64,000 nt of DNA from Paenibacillus periandrae (GCF_022458865.1 NZ_JAJNMU010000011.1:186001-250000); one strand, 5' to 3'; counted from the first letter of the stretch, positions 24,069 through 34,136 are shown. Notes: generated by a model not told the origin, from the letters alone. Numbers and translations: made by a program.

Positions 24069-24241
24069 CTCATTGTAATAATTCCCAAATATCATCAATA
24101 TAGTTATAGGTCTCTTTTACTATGATTATCAACGAAATTTGTTATATTTTATTTCGATTAATATGTCGAGAAAAGGAGGAATATGTATTAGACTTGTTGA
24201 ATAGTACAATTTAACATTACCGAAAAAAGGTAGGAACCAAC
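24069..24241 (+). promoter_or_regulatory. fla/che operon promoter region
   Basis: 170 bases between the codY terminator and flgB. A TACAAT at 24205-24210 and TTGTTA near 24139 are possible sigma-A elements, but no pair has both good boxes and good spacing. No clear sigma-D box (TAAA...GCCGATAT) is seen. A perfect AAAGGAGG at 24172-24179 precedes only a two-codon frame. Confidence 0.4.
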
Positions 24242-24643
24242 ATGGATATTCTTAATAAGGCCGGCTTTAATCAAATGGAACGATCTTTGGACGCTGCAAC
24301 AATACGCCATCGTGTCATCGCTGATAATGTGGCTAATGCAGATACTCCGTATTTCAAAAAATCAGAGGTGCGTTTTGAAGAGTTATTGCAGCAGGAATTG
24401 AACGTTTCTTCTTTTGAAGGGTATAGAACGAATCCTAAACATTTTTATATCGGGCGCCCAGCCGGAATAGAACCGCAGATTGTCAAAGACAAGCAACTAA
24501 CGATCAATAACAATTTAAACAATGTGGATATTGATGCGGAGATGTCTTTAATGGCTAAAAACCAACTGCGTTACAATGTGATGATTCAACAGGTTAGCAA
24601 TGATATTAAAAAGGCAAGAACGGCAATTCAAGGGAGAGGGTAA
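24242..24643 (+). CDS. flgB: flagellar basal-body rod protein FlgB
   Basis: 133 residues. RHRVIADNVANADTPYFKKSEV is the conserved rod-protein N-terminal motif, and MSLMAKNQLRYNVMIQQVSN the C-terminal coiled part. Proximal rod subunit, exported by the flagellar secretion system. First gene of the fla/che operon, 3 bases before flgC. Confidence 0.96.
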   Translation: MDILNKAGFNQMERSLDAATIRHRVIADNVANADTPYFKKSEVRFEELLQQELNVSSFEGYRTNPKHFYIGRPAGIEPQIVKDKQLTINNNLNNVDIDAEMSLMAKNQLRYNVMIQQVSNDIKKARTAIQGRG

Positions 24644-24646
24644 CCA

Positions 24647-25093
24647 ATGAAGCTTACTAACGGGTTTGATATTAGCTCCTCTGCATTAACGGCGCAACGA
24701 TTCCGAATGGATGTTATATCTTCTAACATCGCCAATGCGGACTCTACAAGAGCTAAACTAGTCAATGGGAAATGGGTGCCTTATCAAAGGAAGCTGGTTA
24801 CTATTGAGCCAAAGAAGCCTTCGTTTGAGCAAGCTCTCCAAAATGCAAAAACCAATGCCGCTGGAGAAGGAGTTAAAGTGACACAAATTATTGAGGATAC
24901 TTCTCCCTTTAAGCAAGTTTACAACCCGACGCATCCCGACGCAGACGAGAACGGATTTTTAATGATGCCCAATGTTGACGTGCTTAAGGAAATGGTAGAT
25001 ATGATTTCTGCTTCCCGTTCTTACGAGGCGAATGTAACTGCACTCAATGCATCCAAATCATTGATCGCAAAAGCGTTGGAAATAGGCAGATAA
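24647..25093 (+). CDS. flgC: flagellar basal-body rod protein FlgC
   Basis: 148 residues. FDISSSALTAQRFRMDVISS and NIANADSTR at the N-terminus; VDVLKEMVDMISASRSYEAN and TALNASKSLIAKALEIGR at the C-terminus. Proximal rod subunit next to FlgB. Confidence 0.97.
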   Translation: MKLTNGFDISSSALTAQRFRMDVISSNIANADSTRAKLVNGKWVPYQRKLVTIEPKKPSFEQALQNAKTNAAGEGVKVTQIIEDTSPFKQVYNPTHPDADENGFLMMPNVDVLKEMVDMISASRSYEANVTALNASKSLIAKALEIGR

Positions 25094-25122
25094 CATTTAT
25101 TTTATAGAAAGGGGACTTCGCC

Positions 25123-25425
25123 ATGATAGAAAAAATAGGGCTCCAGCCTTTGCAAGCCGTCGTTCCTCAATCTGCTGCTAAAGGCTTGAGTGCATCAGAA
25201 GTGACCGACCAGTTTGGGAGCTTCTTATCCGATGCAATTACCAAGCTCAATACTCAACAGCAGCAGGTTGATCAGTTGAATGAACAATTTGCCAAAGGTG
25301 AGATTTCTGATGTACATCAGTTGATAATTGCTTCAGAGAAGGCATCCCTTGGATTAGAGCTGACAGTGCAATTACGTAACAAAGTGATTGACGCATATCA
25401 GGAAGTCATGAGGATGCAAGTATAA
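25123..25425 (+). CDS. fliE: flagellar hook-basal body complex protein FliE
   Basis: 100 residues. FGSFLSDAITKLNTQQQQVD, then VHQLIIASEKASLGLELTVQ and a VIDAYQEVMRMQV ending. It joins the MS ring to the rod. Confidence 0.96.
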   Translation: MIEKIGLQPLQAVVPQSAAKGLSASEVTDQFGSFLSDAITKLNTQQQQVDQLNEQFAKGEISDVHQLIIASEKASLGLELTVQLRNKVIDAYQEVMRMQV

Positions 25426-25469
25426 AAGCACTTTGAATCTTAGCTTGAGTCTTTAGATGGGGTGGAAGA

Positions 25470-27059
25470 GTGAATGAGAATCTAACCCAGTTTTGGAGCA
25501 AGATAACCCAATACTGGAATCAATTTAGTAAAACACAGAAAATCACTTTTGTTTCAACAGTTGTTCTGGTTTTACTAACGATTGGAATTATTAGCTATAA
25601 CTTTTCAAAAACAGAGTACGCCCTAGCTTATACGGATTTACAAGCTACTGATGCTGCTGCAATCAAAACTTACTTGGATGGGGCTAAAATTCCCTATCAG
25701 CTTAGTGAGGATGGGAAAAGTATTGGGGTTCCGCGTAGCGAGGTCGCCAACGTGAAATTGGCTGTTGAATCGCAGGGGATCAACAAAAGCGGAAATATCG
25801 GATACGGGGTTTTTAATCAAAACAGCACGTTTGGAACAACGGACAAAGAGTTTAATGTTAAATATGTGAATGCAATTCAAGGAGAGCTTCAGCAGCTTAT
25901 TAACTCCAACAGTGCAGTGAGCAGCTCCAAAGTGTTGATTAGCTTGCCGGAAGAGACGGTGTTTTTACCCAAAGGAGCTGAGAAAGAAAAGGCGACAGCT
26001 TCAGTTGTCTTAAATTTGAAGACGGGGTACAGCCTGGATCAGGCCAAAGTAGACACGATGTACAATCTCGTATCTCACAGTATTAAGGGATTGCCGATTG
26101 AGAACATCACTATTTCCGATCAAAATGGGGAGTTGCTGGAGTTTTCCAAAGGTAAGGGGAAAATCAACAACACTAGCATGGCAACACAAAATTTTGAAAT
26201 CAATAATCAATTCAAAAATGATATCCAAAAGAATGTTCAACAAATGCTGGCTACCCTGCTTGGAAAAGATAAGGTGATTGTTCAGGTATTTTCTACCATG
26301 AATTTTGATCAAACCAATACGAAGCAGCAGCTTGTGACTGCACCTAATGTGGTAGATCAAAAAGGGTTGGAAATTTCAGTTCAAGAAATACAAAAAAATT
26401 ATAACAGTGATGGCAGTTCGGCTGCTGCTGGCGTTCCGGGTACAGGGCAAACTGATGTACCAGGTTATCCTGGCAGCAACAATGGGGGTACAGCCAAATC
26501 CGAGGAGCTTCAAAAGACAGTCAATTATGAAGTTAACCGGATCACGAATGACATTGTCGCAACTCCTTACATTGTTAAAGATTTAACCATAAATGTAGGA
26601 ATTGAACCACCTAATCCTGCAGATCCAAATTCATTAACTCAGGAAACCAAGGATGCCGTACAACGCATATTGGTGAACGTGGTCAGAGCGGCACTTGCTG
26701 ATAACAAGCAAACTTTGACTGACGAAGACTTGACTAAAAAAGTAACCGTATTTGCACATAATTTTGCAAGACCTAATGCAACAGCTGTCAGCTCCAACGA
26801 GATGCTGTTATATGGTGGTTTAGGTGGACTCGCGCTTGCTTTGTTAGTTCTGGGCGGGTACTTGCTTGTAAGACGTCGGAGATTGAAGCGTGAAGCTGAA
26901 GAAGAATTGGCATTAGAACCGGCTAAGGTGGAATTCCCGACCATTGATATTGATAATGTGACTAATGATAATCAAGTGCGTAAGCAACTCGAAACCCTGG
27001 CCAAAAGAAAGCCGGAAGAATTTGTTAATTTGCTTCGTACATGGTTAGTAGACGAATAG
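25470..27059 (+). CDS. fliF: flagellar MS-ring protein FliF
   Basis: GTG start. 529 residues: a first membrane span (about 25-45), YscJ-like ring-building domains (TDLQATDAAAIKTYLDGAKI), a Gly/Ser/Ala-rich periplasmic segment near 320-340, a second span (LLYGGLGGLALALLVLGGYL) and a C-terminal cytoplasmic tail ending RKPEEFVNLLRTWLVDE, which binds FliG. It forms the base of the motor. Confidence 0.97.
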   Translation: MNENLTQFWSKITQYWNQFSKTQKITFVSTVVLVLLTIGIISYNFSKTEYALAYTDLQATDAAAIKTYLDGAKIPYQLSEDGKSIGVPRSEVANVKLAVESQGINKSGNIGYGVFNQNSTFGTTDKEFNVKYVNAIQGELQQLINSNSAVSSSKVLISLPEETVFLPKGAEKEKATASVVLNLKTGYSLDQAKVDTMYNLVSHSIKGLPIENITISDQNGELLEFSKGKGKINNTSMATQNFEINNQFKNDIQKNVQQMLATLLGKDKVIVQVFSTMNFDQTNTKQQLVTAPNVVDQKGLEISVQEIQKNYNSDGSSAAAGVPGTGQTDVPGYPGSNNGGTAKSEELQKTVNYEVNRITNDIVATPYIVKDLTINVGIEPPNPADPNSLTQETKDAVQRILVNVVRAALADNKQTLTDEDLTKKVTVFAHNFARPNATAVSSNEMLLYGGLGGLALALLVLGGYLLVRRRRLKREAEEELALEPAKVEFPTIDIDNVTNDNQVRKQLETLAKRKPEEFVNLLRTWLVDE

Positions 27060-27071
27060 GGGTGTGCTTTT

Positions 27072-28088
27072 TTGGCTAAAGTTCAGCAACAAGGGTTATC
27101 AGGTCGTCAAAAAGCAGCTATTCTGTTGATAAGCCTGGGACCGGAGGTTTCTGCTCAAATTTTCAAGCATCTTCGTGATGAAGAAATCGAGCAGCTAACT
27201 TTGGAAATTGCCAATGTTAGAAAAGTAGACAATATAGAAAAAGAATCAATATTGTCCGAGTTTCATCAAATATGTCTTGCTCAGGAATTTATTTCCCAGG
27301 GTGGTATCTCTTACGCCAAAGAAATACTTGAGAAAGCACTGGGTTCGCAAAAGGCGCTTGATATCATTAATCGTTTAACGGCAACCTTGCAAGTAAGACC
27401 TTTTGATTTTGCCAGGAAAGCCGACCCTGCTCAAATTTTGAATTTCATTCAAAATGAGAATTCTCAAACGATTGCCCTGGTACTGGCCTATCTTCAGCCT
27501 GAGCAATCTTCCATCATTCTTTCTTCGCTTCCTCAGGACAAGCAGGCTGATGTGGCAAAACGTATTGCATTGATGGATAGTACCTCACCAGAGGTTATTA
27601 GTCAGGTTGAACGGGTGCTGGAGCAGAAGTTGTCAGCTACCGTAACTCAAGATTACACCAATGCAGGTGGGATATCAGCTATCGTTCAGATTTTGAACGG
27701 AGTTGACAGAGGAACTGAGCGGACGATTCTGGACTCTCTTGAAATCCAGGATCCAGAGTTGGCCGAAGAGATCAAGAAACGAATGTTTGTGTTTGAGGAT
27801 ATTGTTAATGTGGATAATCGTTCTATTCAGCGCATCATACGCGACATTGAAAATGCAGATCTGCAGCTGGCGCTTAAAGTGGCGAGTGAGGAAGTACGAG
27901 AGGCTATTTTCAAAAATATGTCCAAACGCATGTCCGAAACATTTCGAGAAGAGATGGAGTTTATGGGGCCGGTTCGATTGCGCGATGTAGAGGAAGCACA
28001 GACACGTATTGTGGCTACCATACGTCGTTTAGAAGAATCAGGAGAAATTATCATTGCACGTGGTGGAGGAGATGATATTATTGTCTAA
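27072..28088 (+). CDS. fliG: flagellar motor switch protein FliG
   Basis: TTG start 12 bases after fliF, with AGGGGTG upstream. 338 residues: GRQKAAILLISLGPEVSAQI at the N-terminus, EHPQ-like middle region (LAYLQPEQSSIILSSLP) and the torque-helix region RIIRDIENADLQLALKVASE followed by RVRLRD-like residues. It couples stator force to rotation. Confidence 0.97.
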   Translation: MAKVQQQGLSGRQKAAILLISLGPEVSAQIFKHLRDEEIEQLTLEIANVRKVDNIEKESILSEFHQICLAQEFISQGGISYAKEILEKALGSQKALDIINRLTATLQVRPFDFARKADPAQILNFIQNENSQTIALVLAYLQPEQSSIILSSLPQDKQADVAKRIALMDSTSPEVISQVERVLEQKLSATVTQDYTNAGGISAIVQILNGVDRGTERTILDSLEIQDPELAEEIKKRMFVFEDIVNVDNRSIQRIIRDIENADLQLALKVASEEVREAIFKNMSKRMSETFREEMEFMGPVRLRDVEEAQTRIVATIRRLEESGEIIIARGGGDDIIV

Positions 28089-28902
28089 TGTCATCAAGAT
28101 TTCCCAATATGTATCTTTGGAAGAGAAGAAAATTGTGGAAATTGCTGTTCAGCCTAAGCCCTTTGATGAACCTTCGAATGGTGAGGATGAGCTTTCCCAG
28201 GAAGAATTAGAAGAGCTGGCAACAGCTTCTCAAATTAAGGAGCAAATTCTTCAGGATGCAGAAGCTTTTGCCGAAGAGCAGGTCAGAGCAGCGATGGATG
28301 AAGCAGCAGCTATAAGGCAGCAGGCACAAGCCGAAATCGAGCTGTGGTGGAATGAACAGCGACAGCATGATGCTGATTTGCAAACACAGCTGAAGGAAGA
28401 AGGCTATCAAAAGGGCTTCGAAGAAGGAGCCGCACAGGCAGAGCTTGAGCTTCGTAATCAGTATAATGAAATGCTGCAGGAGTCATCCACAATATTGGAG
28501 CAATCGTATTTGCTCAAACAGCAAATTATACAAGAGGCAGAGCCGTTTCTGATCGAAATGAGTTGCTCCATAGCAGAGAAGATTGTTTCCAGACAGCTGA
28601 CAGTCGAATCCGAATGGGTGACTGACTTAATTAAAACCGTTCTGGCCAGAAGAAGAGAAAAAGGTATTATCACCCTTTGCGTATCACCTTCACAATTTCC
28701 TTATATTCAGGATGCGCGTGAAGAGCTTATTCTGCACATTGATTCACAAGCGGAATTGCAGATTATCCCTGATCCTTCTGTACATGATCATGGTTGTGTT
28801 GTCAGATCAACGTTTGGAAGTATTGATGCGAGAATTGATACCCAGTTAAAAGAAATTAAAAATGCGCTACAACATCTTGCAGTTCAAAGCGAGGGGTCGT
28901 AG
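28072..28902 (+). CDS. fliH: flagellar assembly protein FliH
   Basis: Glu/Gln-rich coiled coil in the first half (QEELEELATASQIKEQ and AEEQVRAAMDEAAAIRQQAQ) and a FliH/VATP-E-type C-terminal domain (LIEMSCSIAEKIVSRQL). It binds and holds back the FliI ATPase. Start uncertain: ATG 28072 or TTG 28081, both after GGTGGAGGAG inside the end of fliG; the TTG has the better spacing from GGAGG. Confidence 0.92.
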   Translation: MILLSNVIKISQYVSLEEKKIVEIAVQPKPFDEPSNGEDELSQEELEELATASQIKEQILQDAEAFAEEQVRAAMDEAAAIRQQAQAEIELWWNEQRQHDADLQTQLKEEGYQKGFEEGAAQAELELRNQYNEMLQESSTILEQSYLLKQQIIQEAEPFLIEMSCSIAEKIVSRQLTVESEWVTDLIKTVLARRREKGIITLCVSPSQFPYIQDAREELILHIDSQAELQIIPDPSVHDHGCVVRSTFGSIDARIDTQLKEIKNALQHLAVQSEGS

Positions 28903-30225
28903 ATGATGCAGGTACCAAATGTTTCTAAATATATTGAACATTTAAGACAGCTGGATCCGATTCGAGTTAACGGTAAAGTTACTCAGGTAATTGGATTGAC
29001 CGTTGAATCAGAAGGTCCGGATGCAAGCATTGGTGATGTTTGTTATATTTATCCATTTAAATCAAATAAACCCTTAAAGGCTGAGGTTGTTGGTTTCAAG
29101 AACAACAGAGTGCTGCTTATGCCATTGGGTGAGCTAACATCCATAGGTCCCGGCTGCGATGTTGTTGGAACCGGAAAGCCGCTTACCGTACAGGTGGGGC
29201 ATGAATTGCTGGGAAAAGTTTTGGATGGTCTTGGTCAGCCTTTGGATGGTACCTTCCTTCCCTCCAGAATGACACAGTATTCAACTAACAACATACCTGG
29301 TAATCCATTGAAACGACCAAGGGTGTTGGATCCTATTAGTGTAGGTGTCCGTTGTATTGACGGCTTGCTAACGATAGGTAAGGGTCAGCGGGTTGGGATT
29401 TTTGCAGGTTCGGGTGTCGGAAAAAGTACCTTGATGGGCATGATTGCCAGAAATACTTCTGCTGATGTCAATGTAATCGCGCTTATAGGTGAACGTGGGC
29501 GTGAAGTATTGGATTTTATCGAACGTGACTTAGGGACAGAGGGACTTGCTCGTTCCGTAGTGATCGTGGCAACATCCGACCAGCCTGCTCTGATTCGTAT
29601 TAAAGGAGCTTTAATTGCAACGAGTATTGCCGAATATTTCAGAGATCGTGGTCTGAATGTCATGATGATGATGGATTCAGTGACAAGGTTTGCCATGGCG
29701 CAGCGTGAAGTTGGACTTGCAGTTGGTGAGCCGCCAGCTACAAGAGGATATACACCTTCAGTCTTCGCCATGCTGCCCAAATTGTTGGAACGATCTGGCA
29801 CCGGACCCAAAGGTTCGATTACAGCATTTTATACCGTTCTCGTTGATGGGGACGATATGAATGAGCCCATTGCAGATGCTGTTCGTGGTATTTTAGATGG
29901 ACATATCGTTCTGGATCGTTCAATTGCCAATCGTGGTCATTATCCAGCTATTGATGTATTATCCAGCGTGAGTCGGGTTATGAAGGAAATTGTAACTTCT
30001 GAGCATATGTCAGCAGCAGAAAATTTGAAACGCTTGATGTCCATATATAAGGATTCGGAAGATCTCATAAATATAGGGGCGTACCAAAAAGGTTCCAATC
30101 CGGATATTGATCGTTCTTTGGAATATATTCAATCGATTTGGGATTTCACCAAGCAAAAAGTCAATGAGAAGCTAACCTTCAGTCAGGCTCAGGAAAGTTT
30201 AATCCAACAATTTTATAAAGGATGA
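28903..30225 (+). CDS. fliI: flagellum-specific ATPase FliI
   Basis: 440 residues. F1-beta-like ATPase with Walker A GSGVGKS (169-175), LIGERGREVLDFIE, MMMDSVTRFAMAQREVGLA and GEPPATRGYTPS. It powers unfolding and entry of export substrates. The ATG follows the fliH TAG directly. Confidence 0.97.
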   Translation: MMQVPNVSKYIEHLRQLDPIRVNGKVTQVIGLTVESEGPDASIGDVCYIYPFKSNKPLKAEVVGFKNNRVLLMPLGELTSIGPGCDVVGTGKPLTVQVGHELLGKVLDGLGQPLDGTFLPSRMTQYSTNNIPGNPLKRPRVLDPISVGVRCIDGLLTIGKGQRVGIFAGSGVGKSTLMGMIARNTSADVNVIALIGERGREVLDFIERDLGTEGLARSVVIVATSDQPALIRIKGALIATSIAEYFRDRGLNVMMMMDSVTRFAMAQREVGLAVGEPPATRGYTPSVFAMLPKLLERSGTGPKGSITAFYTVLVDGDDMNEPIADAVRGILDGHIVLDRSIANRGHYPAIDVLSSVSRVMKEIVTSEHMSAAENLKRLMSIYKDSEDLINIGAYQKGSNPDIDRSLEYIQSIWDFTKQKVNEKLTFSQAQESLIQQFYKG

Positions 30226-30231
30226 GATTAA

Positions 30232-30675
30232 ATGAGACGCTTTAAATATGCTTTTCAAAAAATCGTTGATTTAAAAGCAAATGAAAAGACACAAGCGGAA
30301 TGGATGTTGTCTGAAGCGATTGGTAAAGTGCGTGAGGAGGAATCCTCGATGTCCGTGCTTTGTTCCGAAAAGGATGGGCTGCAAGAGAAGCTGCATACGA
30401 CTTCTGTAGGCAAAACAACCATATCAGAAATTATGCTGCTGCAGCATTTTGTGGATACAGTCAGTAATCAGATTGAGATGAAAAGTAACGATCTGGAGCG
30501 AGCCAAACGCATTGTAGTGACCAAGCAGGATGTATTGGCAGGTAAAGTGCTTGAAGAAAAAATTTGGAGTAAAGCCAAAGATAAGGCTCATCAAAGCTTT
30601 GCAGCCACTGTGCTGAAAAAAGAACAAGAGCAGCTAGACGAGATGGCAACGAACCGATTCAGGAGATTGTCATAG
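30232..30675 (+). CDS. fliJ: flagellar export protein FliJ
   Basis: 147 residues, nearly all coiled coil, beginning RRFKYAFQKIVDLKANEK, as usual for the family. It sits in the centre of the FliI hexamer. 6 bases after fliI. Confidence 0.92.
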   Translation: MRRFKYAFQKIVDLKANEKTQAEWMLSEAIGKVREEESSMSVLCSEKDGLQEKLHTTSVGKTTISEIMLLQHFVDTVSNQIEMKSNDLERAKRIVVTKQDVLAGKVLEEKIWSKAKDKAHQSFAATVLKKEQEQLDEMATNRFRRLS

Positions 30676-30699
30676 AACAGCAGAAGACAGGAGGCGATG

Positions 30700-31626
30700 A
30701 TGATGGCAAATGTTGATGTGGAAGGAAGCTCCTCGTATGGGGGAATGGAACGGTTTTTAATTTGGTTTCTGATACCGTTTGTATTCACTGCTGTTCTGCT
30801 TGGCGTTTTACTTACCATTTTCGATTATGATGTCATGAACAACGTGCTTCGAACGGCGAAGAACATACCGGTAATCAGCAGTATTGTACCTGAACCTAAA
30901 TCCAAAGCTACGGATGGCAAGCCTGTTGATAAGAAGGCATCAACTGGACAGGCGGCTGCACCAACGGCTGAAGAAAATGTTCAGGCTTTAAGTGCGCAGT
31001 TGGAGCAAAAGGATCAGGAATTGAAGAAGAGCGATGCTGCAGTTGTTCAGCGTGATCAAACCATTAAAGAGCTGCAATCCAAAAACAGTTCTCTGGAAGA
31101 GCAAACCAAATCCAAAGCTCTTTCTGATGAAGAATATACAGCACAGATTCAACAGCTTGCTACGATGTATGCCAAGATGTCTCCATCCAAATCAGCGCCC
31201 ATCATGGAGAATCTGACGATCCCTGAAATGGTGCTTGTCCTGAGTTCAATGAAAACAGATGATAAGGTTAAGATTTTGGAGAAAATGGATCCAAAGAAGG
31301 CTGCTGAGGCTTCTATATTGTTAAAGGACCAATCAACGGCCAAGGACAAACAAATTGCCGCTTTGCAGGAACGTCTTAAGCAGGTCGTTGTTCCCGACAC
31401 TAAAACTTCACAAAAGCTGACTAAAGATGATTTGGGAGCAACGTTTTCCAATATGACTCCCAAAAGTGCAGCTATTGTCTTGATGGAAATGCAAAATGCA
31501 AATCCAGATAAGGTGATTTCTATTCTAAGTTCAATGGAAAGTGCAGGGAGGTCGAAAATTATTACAGCAATATCCGAACAATCTAAAGAAGTGGCTGCAC
31601 TCATATCTGCTCGTCTGATTCAATAG
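30700..31626 (+). CDS. ylxF: YlxF / MotE-like flagellar operon protein
   Basis: About 308 residues (ATG 30697, 30700 and 30703 stand together, the choice is open). One membrane span (FLIWFLIPFVFTAVLLGVLL, residues about 20-40), a Pro/Ala/Lys linker, a long coiled coil (LSAQLEQKDQELKKSDAAVV), then two MgtE-N-like helical repeats (ATMYAKMSPSKSAPIMENL and ATFSNMTPKSAAIVLMEMQ). In other species MotE-like proteins act as chaperones for stator or export components; here the role is inferred from place and architecture. Confidence 0.85.
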   Translation: MMANVDVEGSSSYGGMERFLIWFLIPFVFTAVLLGVLLTIFDYDVMNNVLRTAKNIPVISSIVPEPKSKATDGKPVDKKASTGQAAAPTAEENVQALSAQLEQKDQELKKSDAAVVQRDQTIKELQSKNSSLEEQTKSKALSDEEYTAQIQQLATMYAKMSPSKSAPIMENLTIPEMVLVLSSMKTDDKVKILEKMDPKKAAEASILLKDQSTAKDKQIAALQERLKQVVVPDTKTSQKLTKDDLGATFSNMTPKSAAIVLMEMQNANPDKVISILSSMESAGRSKIITAISEQSKEVAALISARLIQ

Positions 31627-31650
31627 ATCATATGAAGGGAGGTGAAAAAA

Positions 31651-33264
31651 ATGGAAATCCAAGCACAAACCCAAATTCCGCTTACTTCATCAGGTAGTTC
31701 ATCTACTACTGCTTCTACAACCAGTGGCAGTTTAGGTGCGGGCACTTCCAATTCTTTAAATGGACAAGCCACGGGAGGCTTCTCGTCAACATTAAATGGG
31801 TTGCTCACAGGTTCAGCGTCGGCTGGTAATGCATTATCCAATCAGGCTGCATCAACAGGTCTAAATGTATTGGTCCAATTATTAGGAGCTGTAAACAACG
31901 AATCTGTTCTAAGCAATGAAGAGATTAAAGGCTCCGCACAGCAGTTGGACGCTTTAATTAAATTATTGGGCTCTGATTCGGAAGATGTAACAGATCTTTT
32001 AGATAATCCGGATGTTCAATCATGGTTAGCAGGACTTCAAGCGATCATGCTGTTGCAGCCTTTAGCAGTTGCAGACCAGACTCAATTGCAGCCAACAGTG
32101 TCCGAAGATGATAGTTCCGTAGTGTCCGAGCTCATCGAGGTCAGTAACAACCCAACAGCTGATAATGAGCTTAATCCTTTGTTGTTTGTTCCTATCGAAG
32201 CGAGTAATGCTACAAATGAAGCCTCAGATACGAAAGCTGGCATTACCCACAAAGTAATTGCCAAGGAAGAAGCTGTTAAGCTGTTGGAGAGCTTTAATCA
32301 ATTACTACAAGTAAATGGTGACAAAGCAGCTTCTCCACAGGTTGAGAAGGTTGTACAGGCTGCTTTGAATGATCTGCAAAAGCTGATGGCTACCGTAGTT
32401 CAGCAACCGACTGCCGCCCAAGTCAATACTACTATCATGACAGAGCAAGCAGTGAGCATTGACAGTAAAGCTCCTATCGTTACCGAAAAGCCCACTGCTC
32501 GTGTTGTTGGAAACTTGGCAGCTGGTGTTAGAACTAGCTCGCATAAAGGCAGCAAAGTTGAAGAAACTGTTCCGGTTTTACTGCCAACAGCTAATTCCAA
32601 GCTTGAGTTTTTAGCGGCCAAATCGATACAACCTAAATTAATTGTGGATAGCAATGGATCAGAAAGTCCGCTGTTTGAACCTTTGGTGGATTTGCCAAAT
32701 GATTCTTCAAATGAAACGCCAGCCATACCGATGCACGAATTTTTGAAACATGTACAAAATACGCAAGCTGTAACCAAGCCCCCTGTGATTTTGATGCAGG
32801 CGCCTAATTTTGTAGAAGAAATGACGCAACTAGTCGTCAAGTCCTTTACATTGGAAACGAAACAGGATGGTTTTACAGAAGCTAAGCTTTCTTTGTACCC
32901 TCAGAATTTAGGTCAGGTTGATGTGAGATTGACTATGCACAATGGGCAGCTTATTGCACAGTTTATGGCAGATAGCTCCTTAGGCAAAGAAATGCTCGAA
33001 AGTCAGCTATCCCAGCTTAGAACAACGCTGCAAAGTCAAGGCATTCAAGTCGAAAAGCTGGAAGTATCCCAGAATCAGGCCTTTCAATCCGGTATGTTTC
33101 AGGAACAGCAGCGACATCAGCAATCTCAACAATCCAGTAAACAGCAAAAGGGAAATAGCGTCGATTCAATTACCTCTGTAGATGATGAAGCTTTACAGAC
33201 TCAATTGAATACAAGTCCTACAGCCAATGGGTCAGGCAGTACTTCTATCGATATTACCGCCTAG
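31651..33264 (+). CDS. fliK: flagellar hook-length control protein FliK
   Basis: ATG 31651 chosen (GGGAGG 9 bases upstream); the GTG at 31642 lies within that site. About 537 residues. The first 370 are low-complexity and Ser/Thr/Ala-rich, the ruler part. The C-terminal domain has LSLYPQNLGQVDVRLTMHNG and LGKEMLESQLSQLRTTLQSQ, the Flg_hook signature, then a Gln-rich tail. It measures hook length and flips FlhB specificity. Confidence 0.93.
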   Translation: MEIQAQTQIPLTSSGSSSTTASTTSGSLGAGTSNSLNGQATGGFSSTLNGLLTGSASAGNALSNQAASTGLNVLVQLLGAVNNESVLSNEEIKGSAQQLDALIKLLGSDSEDVTDLLDNPDVQSWLAGLQAIMLLQPLAVADQTQLQPTVSEDDSSVVSELIEVSNNPTADNELNPLLFVPIEASNATNEASDTKAGITHKVIAKEEAVKLLESFNQLLQVNGDKAASPQVEKVVQAALNDLQKLMATVVQQPTAAQVNTTIMTEQAVSIDSKAPIVTEKPTARVVGNLAAGVRTSSHKGSKVEETVPVLLPTANSKLEFLAAKSIQPKLIVDSNGSESPLFEPLVDLPNDSSNETPAIPMHEFLKHVQNTQAVTKPPVILMQAPNFVEEMTQLVVKSFTLETKQDGFTEAKLSLYPQNLGQVDVRLTMHNGQLIAQFMADSSLGKEMLESQLSQLRTTLQSQGIQVEKLEVSQNQAFQSGMFQEQQRHQQSQQSSKQQKGNSVDSITSVDDEALQTQLNTSPTANGSGSTSIDITA

Positions 33265-33294
33265 GAGATGCAACCATAATTGGGAGGTGATAAT

Positions 33295-33762
33295 ATGTCA
33301 GATTCACCAGTAAGCACGAAAAATATTTATCCGTATTACGCTAAAAGTAACGTGGACAAAGCGGGAAAAGATACGGAAAAAAAAGGGCAATTGGGTAAGG
33401 ATGAATTTTTAAAAATTCTGATGACTCAATTGAAAAACCAAGATCCTACGGACCCTTTAAAAGACAAAGAATTTATTGCGCAAATGGCCCAATTCACTTC
33501 TGTTGAGCAGTTGAGCAATATGAGCTCGGAATTAAAGCTTATGAGGCAATCATTGGGTTTAGCTTCGTCTTTGATCGGCAAAGAAGTTCAATGGTCGATT
33601 CCAAGCACCAAGACCAATGAAGAGCCAAAAATAGGAACTGGTGTTGTAGAATCCATCATTATGAAAGAAGGTTCTCAATTTGCTCTAATAAAAGATGAGC
33701 AAATCAATCTGGATTCAATCTTGAGAATTTCGAATCCGGTACCGGAGGCGGTCAAGGAATGA
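33295..33762 (+). CDS. flgD: flagellar hook capping protein FlgD
   Basis: ATG 33295 follows GGGAGGTG; the frame from 33280 is an extension. 155 residues. LGKDEFLKILMTQLKNQDPT then DPLKDKEFIAQMAQFTSVEQ is the defining FlgD motif. It is short and lacks the long C-terminal FnIII-like domain, as in Bacillus. It caps the growing hook. Confidence 0.95.
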   Translation: MSDSPVSTKNIYPYYAKSNVDKAGKDTEKKGQLGKDEFLKILMTQLKNQDPTDPLKDKEFIAQMAQFTSVEQLSNMSSELKLMRQSLGLASSLIGKEVQWSIPSTKTNEEPKIGTGVVESIIMKEGSQFALIKDEQINLDSILRISNPVPEAVKE

Positions 33763-34136
33763 ACCAACCCATATCTGTCGGTCAGTTGTATCCTGGCAGT
33801 ATTCGTGCATCTCAGCTCAAGCGTAACGACCTTGCTGTTCAGAGCAAGGAAAGCTCTTTCCAGGATGTTTTGCAAACTAAGCTCGTCAAATTTAGTCATC
33901 ATGCCGAAGAGAGATTACGTCAAAGAGGCATTGAGTTTCAACCGGAGCACATTGCGAAAATTGATGCGGCCATTGACAAGGCAGCTTTAAAAGGTGCAAA
34001 GGATTCATTGATGTTAATTAATGATACTGCATTGATTGTAAACATAAAGAATCGTACCGTAGTGACTGCTATGGATGAAGCATCTATGAAAGACAACTTG
34101 TTTACGAAGATTGATAGTGCGGTCATCATATCGTAA
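33759..34136 (+). CDS. flagellar operon protein, TIGR02530 type
   Basis: 125 residues. VKFSHHAEERLRQRGIEF, then IAKIDAAIDKAALKGAKDSL and NRTVVTAMDE are the family motifs as I recall them. The gene overlaps the flgD stop (ATGA). Members occur only in flagellar operons between flgD and flgE; no defined function. Confidence 0.85.
   Translation: MNQPISVGQLYPGSIRASQLKRNDLAVQSKESSFQDVLQTKLVKFSHHAEERLRQRGIEFQPEHIAKIDAAIDKAALKGAKDSLMLINDTALIVNIKNRTVVTAMDEASMKDNLFTKIDSAVIIS

Noticed and set aside
24172..24191. Perfect AAAGGAGG followed by ATG TAT TAG before flgB
   Set aside because: Spacing to the ATG is too short and the frame has two codons; probably chance.
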